Source: Rhipicephalus microplus (lineage: Eukaryota; Arthropoda; Arachnida; Ixodida; Ixodidae). Taken from it: 64,000 bases of DNA. Position numbers and translations under genes: made by a program. Below the pieces are notes generated by a model, which was not told where the DNA came from, did not search any database, and worked only from the letters and a program-made list of their open reading frames with translations. The number at the start of each line of letters is the position of its first letter. Positions within the stretch are counted from its first letter, which is position 1. Below, piece by piece: positions 1 through 15,200 of the stretch. The stretch is from contig NC_134703.1 of assembly GCF_043290135.1 (NCBI RefSeq), forward strand, positions 115,753,005 through 115,817,004, written 5' to 3'.

Positions 1-184
1 TATCTCTTTGTTGTCTGTTTTTGTTTCTTTTTGTTTCTTATACTGTCTTTCTCTCTCTGTTTTCTACAGTTTTTTTGTATTTTTTGATATCTTACTCTCT
101 ACGCCTATATCTTGCGCTCTCTGTCTATATCTTTCTCTGTCTCTCTTTCCTTTCTCTCTCTCTACTTGTATTCTCATCCATCAG

Positions 185-268
185 AGTTCTGGGAGTGAGG
201 CAGAAGATGAAGATGAGGAGGAAGAGGAAGAAAAGGGCAAAGAGAACGCGTGCCAGTTCAAAAGGATG
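185..268 (+). CDS. RUSC2-like: RUSC-like gene, first exon in window
   Basis: A pyrimidine-rich stretch ending in AG at 183-184 precedes the exon, and GTAGTT follows at 269. The 84 bases encode 28 residues with an acidic core (about ten consecutive Asp/Glu residues) and are phase 0 at both ends, joining in frame to the exon at 3451. It is short and compositionally simple, so it is the least certain exon. Confidence 0.6.
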
Positions 269-3200
269 GTAGTTCTCTGTTCGCTGTTCGACTAACAGTA
301 GTTCTTTGTTTGACTAATGGTAGGCCGAAGCATCTGCGCTGTTAAAAAAAAGATTAGTGAAAGCTGAAGCTACGAATTTAAGAGTGGAACGTGATAGTCT
401 TTTGAAGCCTATATGCATTGCTTTCTTGTTTGCTAGCACGCTTTGATCCACGGTAGACGGCTCGACTGTGCCCTGTGGAAAGGATTTCTTCTGCATGTGG
501 CATCTTGTCTCCCAAGGCACCTGCAAGTAATTCTTCAAAATACTCACCAAACATATGTAAGGCAATATAGGTAGCTGCACACTTTGTTCATGCTGTGGCC
601 AATAGCGATGTTGAATTCACATGTTGTAATGCCTGGTGCGCTTCTGCGGTTCCGCTATACAGCATTATGTTCGTCAACACATCTCACACGACATTTTGCC
701 TAGGTAGAGTGCATTCTGGAGGAGCGCCTTGGCAGTTTTTGTAATATTGTATTGTAACTTTGCAGTGTGTCTGTCTAATAACTGTAATTCCTCAGTGCAG
801 GTTGTGGAGAGGCACGGACGTGGGAACAGTAAATTTGGTCAAAATTTTCAATATTTCGTTTAATTTTTTTTTCACAGTCCTATGGCTTTCTTTGACGTCT
901 GTACAAAATGGGAGGTAATAATTAAGAAACACTCTACTAACGTGATGGCAGCAAGAAATGTGAAAAAATCTGGCTTCAGAGAGCCAAATCTTGCAGATTT
1001 TTCTCGGTACAGTGCCACCATCTTGGCACTGTCATAAAGAAGAAAGATCGGAGCTCAAAATAGCCACAGATCACCATTTGTCCATAAAAAATAATAGGAG
1101 TGCGCAGATGTTCAAATATTTTGAATACCATATCAAATACTTTATTTAATTTGCTACTTGAATCGAATAGTACATATTAGAAAAACTGAATACTTTTCGA
1201 TTGATAAGAACCGATGAGAACAACTTCAGAGGAAGGAAACGTAACATAAAGGCATAACATTCTTTGTTTTAATCGTAGAATTACCAAGATGCATGCAGCC
1301 CGAGGCTTTACAGGATATCAACGCTAGATTGATCACAGGTTGAAGATGTTCTTGCTTAAAATTGAGTGTTGCCGTATAGATAGCTTCCTCAACCTCTTAC
1401 CTTCATCTTTACATTCATGATCATGCTGACTCATGAATATTGTTTAATATTTGTGTATCAATTTTATTTAGAATCTGTTGACCGTGCGCCACTGCAGAAG
1501 TGACTAGTCACTTGCAGTTATGAACTGTTTCTTAGGCTGTAATTTCTGCTGCATATGAGCTTGCATCAGTTTACATAATTACAGCACATTTTGTAGGTTA
1601 AAAGGTATCGTATGGTTTCTTTCTTAAAGCTTGTGAATATTTGCTTCAAATAAAATATCGTGATATTCTCGGACTCATTCAAAAATGGGTACATTACTAA
1701 CCTGCGGCTGCTTCGATAATGGTTTGCTTGTTATTTGAAAATTATTCAAGTGGTATTTTATTCGTATTCGATTTGATGCCATGGCTGTTTTTTTCTTATT
1801 TTATTTAGTTCAAAAATTCACTATTTGCATACGTACCTTTAAAACAGAAGCTATATCTCTTCTGGATCTCTTCTGAGTTCACTTTTCTTAGCTTTGGGCT
1901 TCCTTTTCCCTGAGCTACATTTTCTCTGCTTTAATCTTTTGTGCAGTTGCTGTAGGTCATGCCTGTGCCATTTTACAACAAGTAGAGATAAAATCATTAC
2001 AACATTTCACAAGTAGATCCTCAAATGTCAGGGCCCTTCCCTTGTTGATGCACAGGAGCGGCTCATCATGGCATACCGACGCGTAGGACAACCTTGTGCG
2101 ACATCACACTAATTTGTTTATAGTTCTTTTGCAGGCAGAATGTATAGGGCATTTTAAGAATTATTCTGTGCTGTGAGTATTTAAAAAATAAACCAATAGC
2201 TTGATAGGACAGAACGGGTCCTTGTGAACAACATTTAGCAAATATGATGAAATATTTCTTGTAAACGAATTTGAGAATTATAATGAGGGCCTATTAAGTG
2301 TGTAACTCACAAAGCACAACATAAAGCTCAGAATTGATCCCACTTATGATATTAGAATGCCAAATCATATTTGCATGCTAAATTTCATCAATTTTTTATC
2401 CATGAAGAGTCAAAATAGTTTTTATTGCTATGTCTTCTCTTAATAAATTGTTAGAAAGCTTTAACAACAGGTGATTACTATTTTTCAAAAGAGAACTTTT
2501 TGAGTAATGTCATATTGTATTTTGCTTCATGAGACTTTTAGACTTCCTGACGACCTGGTGTAGTTGACATTAGGTTCTTGTTATGCATCAGGCTATTACG
2601 CGCATGCGTATGCAAGGGACTATGCTGTGTAGGGTCACTTCTTTCGCAGCTTACGTTCATGACAAAAAAAAAAAAAAAAAAAACACTCATACCACAGGTG
2701 AAAGAGCTAGTTATGTGTAGCATGATTAGAATTACGTTTCATCTACTCAGGCTGCATCATTATCTGTACATGAAAGGTGTCACAGATCTGAACTTATCGA
2801 CCACTAAGCTAAATAAGTTGCATGTTTCTCTAACAGTGGCTGGCCACAGCTTGCACTTTTTGGACTTACAACAAAAGCTGGCCGAATCCCGAAAGTACAT
2901 GAGTACGAAAATGCTTGATTTGATGTGACCTAATGTTCGTAAGGTGGCAGTTACAACATATCAGGTAGGAGTTACTGCTTAGAATTCAGAAAGCATATTA
3001 GTAAAAGAAAAGATGACTATAGGAAAATGGTACATATGGTGACATAAAACAGCATTACGCATTTCAGCAGCTTTGACAGCATTGTCTGCTGAATGTGTAA
3101 CAGTCACTGTTGCCATTAATGTCTACAAGTTCTGGCTCTGTTCTCAAAGAATTTATTGAAAAGGTAATCTTACTTCAAGGACAGCAAACAAGAGGCATTG

Positions 3201-6200
3201 AAGCAACGTTCTGTGAATACGCAGATTGACACTAGCACTCTGGCACAGACGCGCATGCTAAGCGAGCGAGGTAGAGGACGATGAAGATAGAATATAGAAC
3301 AGCCGGCCCAGGAATGGGTGCTGTCTCTGTGTTTTTCTGCATTACAGCTCTTACTTTACTTGGCAGCCAGAAGTCCGCTCATGCGCCCTTTTTGTTCGGT
3401 GGGCCATTAGTAGTGTCCTTTTTTATTTTTTATTTTTTTTTCTCTCGTAGGCATCCACACATGGTGCAATCGATCCTCCCGATGCCCGGTCAGTGTCCCT
3501 GTTGCGCCTCTTCATGCGAAGCAAGGCTGGCAGTGGAGGGTCTCTCTCCAGCAGCCGTTCCGAAAATTCGGATTCCGTGACCACACCACGGGATGGTGCC
3601 ACTGCTTACCAACTGCAGTCGTCCAGTGAGGACTCCAGCGGGTCCATGGACTCCAAGAGTGACAGCAGCGAGGACCCGCCTCCTCCACCAAAGCCCGTGG
3701 AACCGCTGGTGCGAAAAGTGCTGCGGGCCAGCACAAACGTTGTGGGCAGGGAGGCCAATAACAACAACGTGGAACCCACGGCTGCCAACGACAATGAACG
3801 GCTGAGGATGGCGACGTCAGAGAGTGAGGAGGAGACGTCGCAGTGCTTCGAGGACAGTCTGGTGGAAGCGGTGCAGGCACGCATGAAGCCTGCCAATGCA
3901 AGGAGCCCTATCCACGAGGAAGAAGAACCGTTCGAGTCCAGTGGGGACGAGACGATGAAGGATAGCCGCGACCTGCTAAGTAGTGGCGGGGGCACGTCTT
4001 CGGACAATGCAGGAGTCATTGAGCGGCGCAACAACGATGTGAATTCTTCGTTACGCTGTGCCAAGAGCGGTGCACTGCTCGGTGGCCCTCTGGGAAAAGA
4101 GAGAATAAAGAACGTTTTCACGACAGTGAATAAAAACAGCAATGCTGTGGCTGCAGAGTCGGACGATCGGCAGTCCAGTCGCAGTACGCAGACCAAGCGC
4201 TTCAACTGTAATGATGGCTCGGGATCCGGTTCTACGAGGAAAGTGTCGGATAGCAGCGGAAGTGGAGAGGAAGGCCGAAACGCACGCTCTTCAAGTCTCC
4301 TCTCGAGTGGCTACGTGAGCCGTCAAAACTCTGTCGACCAGATTCACAGGCAGACGTTCCTTCTTAGTGCCGGTGGAAACAGGCGAAAGCAGCCGCCCAC
4401 GGCCATAGCTCGAATGAGGCACTCGAGCACACAAGTGCCGGTGCACATACGGGACCGTGGCATTCAGACCAGCGTGGAGGGAGCTGTATCGGAGAATTCG
4501 AACTGGCTGTACACTGTTGATGATACGTCGGCAGCAGTGTCCGGACAGCGAAGCTTCAACTTGACATTGCGCCCACAAGAAGCCATTTTGAAACAGGATG
4601 GGGAGCAAAAGAGATCTATTTATGTCTGCTATCCAAACTACTCCCTTCCAGATCTCAGTTTTCTGAAGGAACTGGCTGCAGCCGAAGACAAGCCTGACCT
4701 GGTGTTCCGCCCCACCCAGCACAAGATGCCGCAGCCCGGTGCATCGGAAGCAGCTGCCGAAGGTGCCACGGCGTCGGCGCAGGTGCCGCCCAACGAGTCA
4801 CCCGTGCTGCATAGGCGTACTCACAGCAGCGAACCACACTGGCGGCGTCCTAAATCATGCAATGACTTTGAGGACCTCTCCCGACGCAATCTTAGTCACA
4901 TTCAGGACTGGGACTCGCTGAGTGTGCTACTGCCTGCTGAAGTTAAGGCCATGGTATCCCACTTCCGCCATGCTTCTCCTTCCTCAAATCTTGCGTCGGA
5001 ACAACAACGGGGGATCCTGCGCAAGCTCTCAGATGAGGCCAACAGTCGGCCGAGGAGCCAGTGTGACACCCTCACTGCGGACGTTGACAGGATCTCTGCG
5101 GGCGGCTCTGCCGAGTTCGGCAACCGGCGGCACTCACTGCAAGACTACCGGCGCCTCCTCAAGGGCCTTCCCGACATGGATGGCCTACTGCCTCCCTGTC
5201 CGAACCTGGCCTGCAGTGGAGGTTTGCAGCGCGACTCCTCGCTGCCCCTGTCCCGGACCAACTCGGAAGGGTCGTGGCGACGTGCTGGAGGCCGGAATGC
5301 GAGGCGTTCCATGCCACTGGCGGCTACGTGTTCGTCTTGTCGTGCCAAGAAGGCCGTGAGCTTCAGTGAGGACCTCAACATTCATGCAAATGATGTGCGA
5401 CCCTTGCGGGGAGCCTTCTGCAAGTGCACATGCGGCTCAAGTCCTACGGCAAACTACGGTCAGTTCTGCGTGTTGTGGGAACGTCATTTGCGTGCGTCTC
5501 TTTCTTGATGCAGAAATTCACGTAGACTGTCTTCTTCTGGTACATAATATAGACAAAAAATACAGCCGAACCCTTTTATAAGAAACACTGATATAAGAGA
5601 AATGGATATAAGAGGCACCAGTATGCCCACAGTAAAATACGGGGGATAGGAAAATGCATACAAGGTCCCCTGCTTATAAGAGACATCACATATAAAATAC
5701 AAGAATTGCTGCCCAGAGCATGTCTCTTATAAAGGGGTTTAACTGTATATAACATAATATAGGTTGTAAAAATGTGGTGAGTCGGTGCATTGTGCCAGGT
5801 AAGGTGACCATGTATGTGTAGCTACTGATTAATGTTGTACATGCTTACGTTGTCATATTTATGCACCTACAATGTTCTTATGTTGTTCTAGGCAAGAGCA
5901 ACTCCTTTAATACGTTACTGCATTTAACCATGCTTGAAAGCTAGTTAGTCGAAAGTATGCAGCACTTGCACCTGCAGTCAATGTAAAAAAAATTTGGACA
6001 CAAGGTGTCCATGTACTGATAGATACTTAGGGGGACCCTGAAATGGTTCTGGCGATATTGTACAAACACATTGGGCTGGTACACCAAGTTTGAAAGGTTA
6101 TTTAGAGACTGTTTAGAGCTTTCTCCATAAATTGTGCAATTTATAGCAACGCTTTGAAGATGCGAATCACTTCAGATTGGTGCAGATCGTTGGAACTCGG

Positions 6201-9200
6201 CCAAACGCATTTCCAACTGCCCATTCACAGAGCATGTCACATGCTCTGGCCACTTGACGAGGTTGGAGCACGTCAGCATCCACGTCACCATGGCTGCTGA
6301 TCTGATTGGCTGTTATGGGCTGTAGAATGCTCGGAAGTAAGATCAGCTGGTAGGGTAGTGGCACCGTGAAAGCACATATGAACCGCTCCGCGATCTTCAT
6401 CTCACTTGCCAGCTCTGTGACCGCCAGTGATGCCATCATGCCTCATGCGTTGAGGAGGCCTGGCAGAGGTGAGAAGTAGGGTATGATATAGTTGTCTACA
6501 GGGGCCTTGGTACACGGCATGTCACAACACTTGTGGTGCGAATGTTTTGATGATTCTCTAGCCTAAATCCTGACAAAACCTCAGGAAACTGTTTCAGGGT
6601 CCCTTCAAGTGCTCGCCGTGCTGTATACAGTGAAGCTTGGTCTATTGGGGTTGGAGTACGTTAGGCCGAGAACTTCATAAGTCCTGCGATTGCACAGTGA
6701 CTAAACAGAAGGACTTCGATAGCTCTGTTTTTTTTTTTCTTGTGGCACAGTAATGTCTCCTGTGCGGCGTGATGATGTGTGGTGCTTTGTGCAGAAATTC
6801 CTAGAATGTGTGCCTCTTTCAAAAGCTGACGCAACTTCAATTGGTTTTGCAGGTTCTCTGGAGAGGCCATCAAGGAAGATGACGCTATTGTTTGGTGGCA
6901 GCCAGGATGACCAACATGCACCCCATGAGTTTACCTTGTCGCCCAAAGGTCTTTCCCCATCGTGGGGCATGTCACCTCTGTCCAGGAGCCAGCGGGAGCT
7001 CGTTGAGCAGAAAAAGGGTAAGTGGTCGTAATTTATGAGGGTGCGCTGCACCTTAATTTTTCAAAAATGTTCTTGATTGATGAAACCTTCTGAATATATG
7101 TATGTTTGTGTACTGATTTCAAATATCTGATTATTTTTATAGTACAGTATATGTGGTTTGTAAAATATAAGATTGTTCCTGTGCTGTTGAGTTAGGTATT
7201 TCCTAAACTGAGCGGGTTACAATGTTAATAGAAATTTCACAACAATCTGGAATCAACTTTATGCAGAACAAGAATGGATGTTCTATTTCCATTTGAGCAA
7301 AAGATTTGAGATGGTGAGCATTTGCGAGTGCGTCATTGTCAAGCTCGGATGTCACTCACAAATGTTCAGCACTTTCCAGTTGGGGGTTGTAATGTTTAAT
7401 CCCGCTGGAAAAAATCATTCAAGCTGGGAAAAAGGTTATGGCTCCATAATCCAGCCGGAACAGGAAAATTTTCCCTGCTGGAAAGCATGCATTGTCTATC
7501 TAGAAAATATTTGTGCGCGACTCAGTAAGTAGTGACACTTATTTATTTATTGTTGGCAGATCATGTCGTTGCTTAAAAAGCAATGACACAAAAAATGCTG
7601 TATGTCATGATACATGCAATAAAGAGTGGACGCGACTGGTTTAACCCTTTCATTGTCAAATGTTTCTGACAAAAGCTTTTTTAGACGATCAAATTACTTT
7701 AATGCGGGTATGAATTTATGAAATCTGAAGTCTCGACAAAATTGTTCAAATAGGAACAGTTTTTTAGTGTCAGCATTGCGCACAACTGGAAAAGGACAAT
7801 ACTATTTTAGAGCATGGTATTCCTTGAAACACGTTTATGCAGAATGCTTTATCGTTGTCTGCACACATGACACACATCTCCTTTCTTTTTTTGGAGCGAT
7901 GAGTTCTGCTTACAAGCACACTATATTTTTTCTGTGGGTGGCTGTCTTGGGCAGAGTAAACTCAGTAATCAATAACGAGAATATCTGACGAGTGTATGCG
8001 ACAAACAAGCTAAGAACGGCATCATTAACGATCGAAATCAATTTACACCGTCCCTGCATGGGAGTGCCAATAAAGATGAAAATCAAGTTTCCTGCGCTTC
8101 CGTTGCAACTTTAGAGTGAAATCGAAACAGTGTGGTTTCACCTCTCAATGAGTATGCATCATCTGTTACTGCGTGAAATTTCAAGTGGTGGGTCAAAAAC
8201 ATACTACCTCTATGGCGAAGATACCGCGGGACAGAAAACTGCTGCCGTACATGTACGACAAAAACTCTTGCAGTTAAGATCGCAACTTAGCATTTTAGTT
8301 ACACAGCACATGCGCCAGCAGCCTTAGAAGGTAATCAAACTGTTACCCTCTGCGTTGTACCATCAATGCGCTTAATTTCAAATCGGGATAATCCGTACAA
8401 TTAGAAAAGAAAGCAAGGACAGACTGTTAGTTGGCAAATCTTTCTCATATCTTTTAGCTGTGCTGCAACATGCAATAGGTGGAGTCCATTGTCCATTGAC
8501 TTTTTGTTATGTATAAAGTAACAAGTACTTAGTATGACATTTAATTTGGAAGATCACTTTCAACACGTTCGTGTACATTCTGCCATTTCGTGTTACCGAA
8601 TAAGTAACCATTTTTTTAATATGGCGGGGATATGGTCTCTATTGCGTTTGTTGGAATGATGCCTACCTTTTTTGGTGCAGGGCTATTGGACAACACAATG
8701 CGGTCTATAAAGCAGGTCCTCGACTGCTACAGCACGGAAAAGGAATCCCAGGTGAATAACCTCGTACTGCCTATTTGTTTTTCACGTCGCATGATGTCCA
8801 CTTTGATAACTTGTGCCTGGTCACTTCATATTGTACAGTTAAACCTCGTTATAACGAATTGGAGGGTCGCCGCAATTTGCTCGTTATAACCAATGTTTCG
8901 TTATAGCCGTAGCGGTCATTTACCGCAAATATTATTCACTGTACTTACCCCCAAAAAATAGCGGGCGAAATAGCATCCCGCCGCACGGTGGTATGCAACA
9001 AAATAACCGCATTCCCCAAAAAAAAAGGAAAAAGTCATGCACTTGTTTTAATGCACTTCAAAATACACAGCTTGCATTTCAGGCAGACTTAGCTGCTAAG
9101 AAGTCCGTAATTGGACGATGCATCTTACTGATGCGAACGGTGGCTTGCTCAGCTGCGGCCGCAATGTTCAAGCCATCTTCGCCGCCCTCGTGAGCGCCGA

Positions 9201-12200
9201 AGTAGCGGCGCAGTACGTCCACCGCGTCTAATGCCTCCGACGCCGTCGGCACGTTTGTCTCCTGTTCGTCGACAGAGTCATTGTCACTGGTTTCGTTACG
9301 ATCACTGACAGCGCGCACAATATCGTCATCCAGGAGCTGCTCCGTTGCCACCACTTCCGAATCCGCACTCAGATAGTCGCAAAACGACTCGCTGTCAGGC
9401 ACGACACCGGCGTCACGAAGTGCCGTCCATGATGCAGTGACTTCGTCTGATGTGGCAAAACCGTCCGGCACAGTGGGCTCGTCTGATGGCTCATCGCTGG
9501 CGTCTGGTGCGGCGGCAAATGAGGCGTGTTGAAAGCAGTTTGCGATCGTGGTCGCCGTCACACTGATCCACGCCGCCTGAAGCATTTCGAGCGCAGCGTA
9601 CAAGTCAACATCGATGTCTCGCTTCATCCTCATGTTGAGCAGGAGCTTGTCTATCACACGTTTGCGGTAACCTGCCTTCAGCGACATAATCACGCCTTGG
9701 TCAAGCGGCTGTATTTTTGCTGTGCAGTTGGCAGGAAGGAACACCAGCTCGATGTTTTGAAGCACGGCAGCGGTATGGTGGACGGCGCAGTTATCTAAAA
9801 CAAGGCAGTTCACACCTTGCAGTTCACCTTTGCCAGCTTCTCGTCCCATTCGCAAAGCTATTTTGAAAAAATCTCCCTGGTCATCCAGGCTTTGCGATTG
9901 GCTACGTACTTGACTGGGAGCTGCCTCTTCCCCTTAAAGCAGCGAGGGGATGCACTTTTGCCAATTACGAAAATTGGCAGCTTCCCATAGCCGGTCATGT
10001 TTGCACAAAGTAGTGCAGTGATCCGCAGCTTACTTTGTTTGCCGCCATGGCACGGCTCGCCTTTGAGGGCTAACGTCTTGTGCGGCAACATCTTGAAAAA
10101 GAGAGCGGTTTCGTCTGCATTAAAAATATCCTCCCCGCTGTATTTTTCTAGCAGCCACACGAGGTTTTCTTTCGCCCACTTGGTAGCCTCTGCTTCGTCG
10201 ACAGATTGCGATTCGCCGCAGACCGCTCTCCCGACAATGTCGTGGCGCTCCTTGAAGCGTTGGAGCCAACCCGAACTTGCTACGAAGTTGTCATAGCCCA
10301 TGATGCAGGCAAAGTCTCTCGCTTTTCTTTGCAGCAAGGCGCCGATCACCGGCAGATTCACGGCCCGCGTGTTCAAGAACCATTTAAAAACGGCCCTTTC
10401 GACCGCTTCAAAGGCAGGTGCCCTCATCCTCTTAGCGCTTCCTTTCACGCCACGTGCAACAGCGTCGATGATGGACTCCTGCTTGCTCAAGTTGTTGACA
10501 GTGTGCTCGTCGATATGCCAAAGTCTCTTGCCACGTTGCCTTTCTTGGTCCCCGATTCGACGGCTCTTATCATAGCCGCCTTCTGATCTAGCGTTATGCA
10601 CTTTCGCTTCCCGCCTGGCGCGTTCATGTTGCTAGATCATGAGCGTAGCACGATAAAAGATAAGGCGGAAGCGGTCGAAAAAGAGAAGAAACACGCACGC
10701 AAAAGCAACGCGGCTCACATCGGCGAGCGACAACACTTGCAGAGAGAGTGACTGTGAAGAGGAAGGGGCAGAAGGGCGCTCTTTTGCGCTGCCCTCTAGG
10801 AACCAGTTACTCAAGGGGTAGGGGGTATGTAAGATTCGGAAGCGCGCGTCAGCGCCATGAGAAAGGGGAGAGGGAGAATATAAAGAAGACACAAAAGAAA
10901 AGAAAAGGGCGAGACTTTCGCGGAGCTGTGGAGCGCTCCGCTGTCGGTGGTAGCCAAGCGGCGCACGTGCAGCGACCTCTCTTCCGGAAACAGCGCGTGC
11001 CGTCTGCTTTGTGCGCGTTGCTGGAGGGCGTGTGGCGGGAGTTTTGAACTGCTAAATACAGTTCTCGCGTTGCGCGCCGTCTCAAATTCGTGTTGTGCAC
11101 TGTCGTGACATCGGCTCAAAATTTTACTTCCTAACAAAATTTGTTCGTTATATCCCATAACAGGCAAATTTTGCCTCGTTAAAATGAGGTTTTGAATATA
11201 CTGGTTTGTATGGGGACTTTCAAGGGGAATTAGAATTTGCTCGTTATATCCATTATTTCGTTATAGCCCGTCTCATTATAACGAGGTTTAACTGTATTTA
11301 CTCCATCGAATATAGTGCGGCCACAGTTGTAACGCGAGAGGTGACTTTTCATTATGTTAAGGAAGAAATAAATAATATAAAACTAAACAGAATTGTGTAC
11401 GTCATTGCAATTTTTAGACAGCTTGAATTTGAGTGTTAGATAGTAATGTGATGGTCAACTTCAGGTAGCCATAACCTGGGAAGGGGGGGGACATGCGACA
11501 CATTAGAGTAAGTATAGTATCTGTCTGCACCACTTTTCTGCTATTATGGGTGGTGGACTTTTTCCTAAAATGGCCCAGTAATGATTCAAACGAAACCGAA
11601 GTTCTGAAGAAGATGGAAAATATGAAAAATTTTTGAACCAAGGATGTGTCTGCCTCACTGCCCAGGAGACATAACCACTTGTTAAAACATTGTTTTCAGT
11701 GATATGCTCCGTTTCTAGATTTTTCAACTTTTTCCATAATAATTGGAACGTCAACATTCGTTTGCATAGTGTCCCATATTCGGCGTTTATTGATCAATAC
11801 TTTTTATTGTGGGTGCGAGAGGTACAATTTAGAATGTGTTACTACCTGGCAAATCTCAAATTATTCACACTTGAAGGGACATTAAAGATGAGAAAGGTTC
11901 TCCATGTATTAGCTAATTACAGTCTCACAATACGGAAAACGCCTTCTTGCTGCGATCAGTAGCAAGAAGGCGTTGAAAAAACACTTGGTAAGCAAGAAAA
12001 CGTGCAAAAAGAAAATGCGGATGGCAACGCCATTTTGAAATTCCCACACCGGCAGCTGTGATTTCGGAGATTTTGACTGTGTTTACTATGGCATATGCCG
12101 TTCCTAATTGGTAAAGATTAAGTAAATTGTCCTCTGAGGAGGCCAGAGGCTTAAAAGGACCCTAAAGGAAAGTGATTTGGTTTAGATTGACAAACTGCCC

Positions 12201-15200
12201 TCCAAGAACGTCTATGCTGCATGTTTCACTATTATAAGTTTAATGTTTGCGGAGAAAATCAAGGTTGAAGGTACATTTCTGAATTTTGTGCTCAAATCTT
12301 CGCACGTGACGTCAGAAATTTCTAAATGTATTTTTTGTATCTTGGCGACATTAGCTCGGTAAAATTTTCTGAAACTTCGCATGCTAGTTCTATTGCAACC
12401 AGGGATGACAATGTGTTTCATATTTATCTATTATAAGATACGTAGGATGCAGTAGATGCCTTCAAAATTTATGACGTCACGGTGCTAGGTGCGGGAATCT
12501 CAAGGTGCCGTCACCACCAGCATTTTCTTCTCGCCCTTTTTTTTGCTTAGCGCCGTGTCGTGGTTAGAATGGTGTTTTCGTAATTGTTAAATTGTAAATT
12601 AAGAGCAAAAAAATGATTGTGTATTGTTTTGCCGATGTCGCCAAAACACGAAAAATGCACCTTGAAATTCATGACATCATGCGCGGAGTTTTTGGCATGA
12701 CATTAAGAAGTCAAACTTTCACCTTGATTTTCTTGTATGTATGATGGTAAAATTAACGTCAAATACACTTTGTCAGAGTAGAACAATTTATTAATCCAAA
12801 TCGATTCATTGGCCTATTCTGATGTCCATATGAACAACTGCTGCCCTCCTTAACACAGTATGAAAAACAGGCATGAAATAGATTTTAGGTTTTTTGTGGA
12901 AGTCTGCCATGTGAACAAGAGCAATTCCTATTTTGTTCTTGCAGCCTTTTTTCCACTGCAACAACATAGCTTGGCATATCTTTAGACCTCATAAATTTAT
13001 GTTTGTTAGTAGTTTTTTTTAATTTGATTGATCGCTACAGTTTCTAGCCAGAAATCGGTACATGCCACATTTGGCACAGTATGAATTTTAGTGAGAAAAT
13101 GTGCAATGTGCTGTCAGCTATAGTGCTGCACTATACAATCATAAACAAAGCACACACTCTGAGGCTATTTTGTGCAAAATTCAGGTCAAGGTATTTGGTT
13201 CTTGGATGCTTATCTATACTGAGGTCAAGGAACAGTACCTGTAAATTTCCTCATAGTGTGGATAGTGAAAAGACTATGTGAGGTCAGACCAATTAAAGTT
13301 GATGACTTTTTGAATTTTCTCCCCAGTTGAGACTTAGATCATTTAGTGGTGTTTGGGTGGAAATATATAGCTAGGTGGCGCCACAGAAGAGGAAAAGATG
13401 CAAGTGGCCATCTTACTCATAGGCATTCACAGTGAAGTGCACTGAGCTTGTCGAGTATGATGCTCGTCAATGCTCAAGAACATTCAGAGAAGGCAAAGCC
13501 AGGCGGTGTCAGCCATTTGTTACCGTGGGCGATGGGTACAGCTGGGATATTTATTTATAGTTTAGTTGTAGCTCCAATTTGAGCTTTATTGTTGCGAGAT
13601 GTTGCCCAACATAAATCACACCAACTTTCAGCCAAGCATTGCATGCATGCTTTGCGAAGGCTCACTTCAGTGAAGTTAATCATTCAATTATCAATTTGTC
13701 ATCACTTCATGCCTGCATCTTTCTCTGAAATTCTGTCATGCTTGGGTGCTTGATTCACGTTGTTCTTGCGACGTTTTGGGTTTCCAAGTTGTTGGTTTGT
13801 ATCCACTGCAATGTGGGCCAGCTCTCTCAAGCTGCCATCTTGCTAAGCAGTGTGCTTATTCTCTGCAGTTGTAGGGACGCCTTTCCAAGTTGCCCCGTCA
13901 CGATGGTCTAGGGGCTAAGGTACTCAGCTGCTGACCCGCCAGTCGCGGGATAGAATCCTGGCTGTGGGGGCTGCATTTTCGATGAAGGCAAAAATGCTGT
14001 AGGCCCGTGTGCTCAGATTTGTGTGCACGTCAGAGAACCTTGGGTCGTCGAAATTTCTGGAGCACTCCACTACGAGGTCTCTCATAATTATATGGTGGTT
14101 TTGGGACGTTAAACCTCACATATCAATCAATTTGCAAATGTTGTTAATTCAGTGTGCAGGCAAATAGCGCAGGACAAGAAGGGAAATGTGGACAGTTTAA
14201 TGACGTCACTTATATGAATTTCCAGACAGCTTGCAACTGTAGATATCTGAGACGCATGTTCTTATGCTGTGTATCTGTTCATTGCAGCCTGCTGTGGGTG
14301 GCGGGCCCGAACCGTGCCTATCCGAAGGCAGTGCCTGTGGCCGTCTGGCAATCGAGTTCCTAGTACCCGCGCTTCGAGAACTGCTGTCTGACGGACTGCT
14401 GCCACACGTCCGGGGCGTGTTTGGTCGCCTACCCAACTCACTGTGGCACCTGGCTCACTCCCTTAGCCAAGCCAGTGAGTTGACCTCTCTGTGGATTGTT
14501 CGATTGCACTAGCTTGAGATTTTCCTCCGAGTGCGTCAGTGAGGGCCGACATGTTTTTGTAGTTAGAGAAACTCTAACCCATGCTGTGTGACGACATCGC
14601 TAAGCAAGTATGGAAACCGAAAAAACTAGCAAGATTTTGAGATTTCAAGTGCATGTCCTTCAAGTACGCAGCTGGTGTCACTGATGAGAGGGTGAAGGGG
14701 TTGTAACTGGACTCACTGTGCACTTGGGGTGGCACATAAAACAAATCTTTCATAGTTATGGTTGAAATTTGGAAGCACACTCATATATACGTTTGAAACT
14801 TCTATGTGGAGGCTGCAGTGTTCTTTTTACTGTATTTTTTAATCTGAATACTTGTTATTATATTATCTTGCAGAGGAGGGACGAAAAGAAGTCCAAGAGC
14901 TTGTAGAGTACATCGAGCAGGCCGACACTGCTTTCCACGGTGACGGGGAGAAATTTGGTGCCTGTTTGCTTGGTCTTTTAAAGTGAGTACTTGCATATGC
15001 CATTTCACGGATTAGGAAATACAGTTTAGTTAAGCAAAGGTGTTAATGCCCGTTCGGGAGGAGTAATTAAAAGCATAATCTTAGCTGTATCACAATGTCA
15101 CGCACCTACGCTGTGTGGCCTTAATAAGTTGCTGCTGCAAAGAAAAAAGAAAAGGCTCGCAGATTGATATTGAACCTCGACTTGTTCCTTTTTGAACTCT

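Larger units (their letters stand above)
8752..14287 (+). other. intron 4 of RUSC-like gene
   Basis: A 5.5-kb intron splitting the RUN domain. It hosts the antisense Tigger-like transposon (8836-11294), which begins only 85 bases after the donor, a hairpin at 11938-11974, and a Ruka SINE (13895-14131). 11295-13890 is otherwise AT-rich with no gene visible. Confidence 0.75.

Noticed and set aside
3512..4205. Minus-strand ORFs of 129 and 199 residues
   Set aside because: Shadows of the large RUSC-like exon, with no domain and no splice logic.
4291..5385. Minus-strand and + alternate-frame ORFs across the large exon
   Set aside because: Shadow frames of GC-rich coding DNA.
5459..5508. Large exon continuing to the stop at 5508
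   Set aside because: The donor at 5458 gives a phase that matches the next exon exactly; kept only as a possible isoform.
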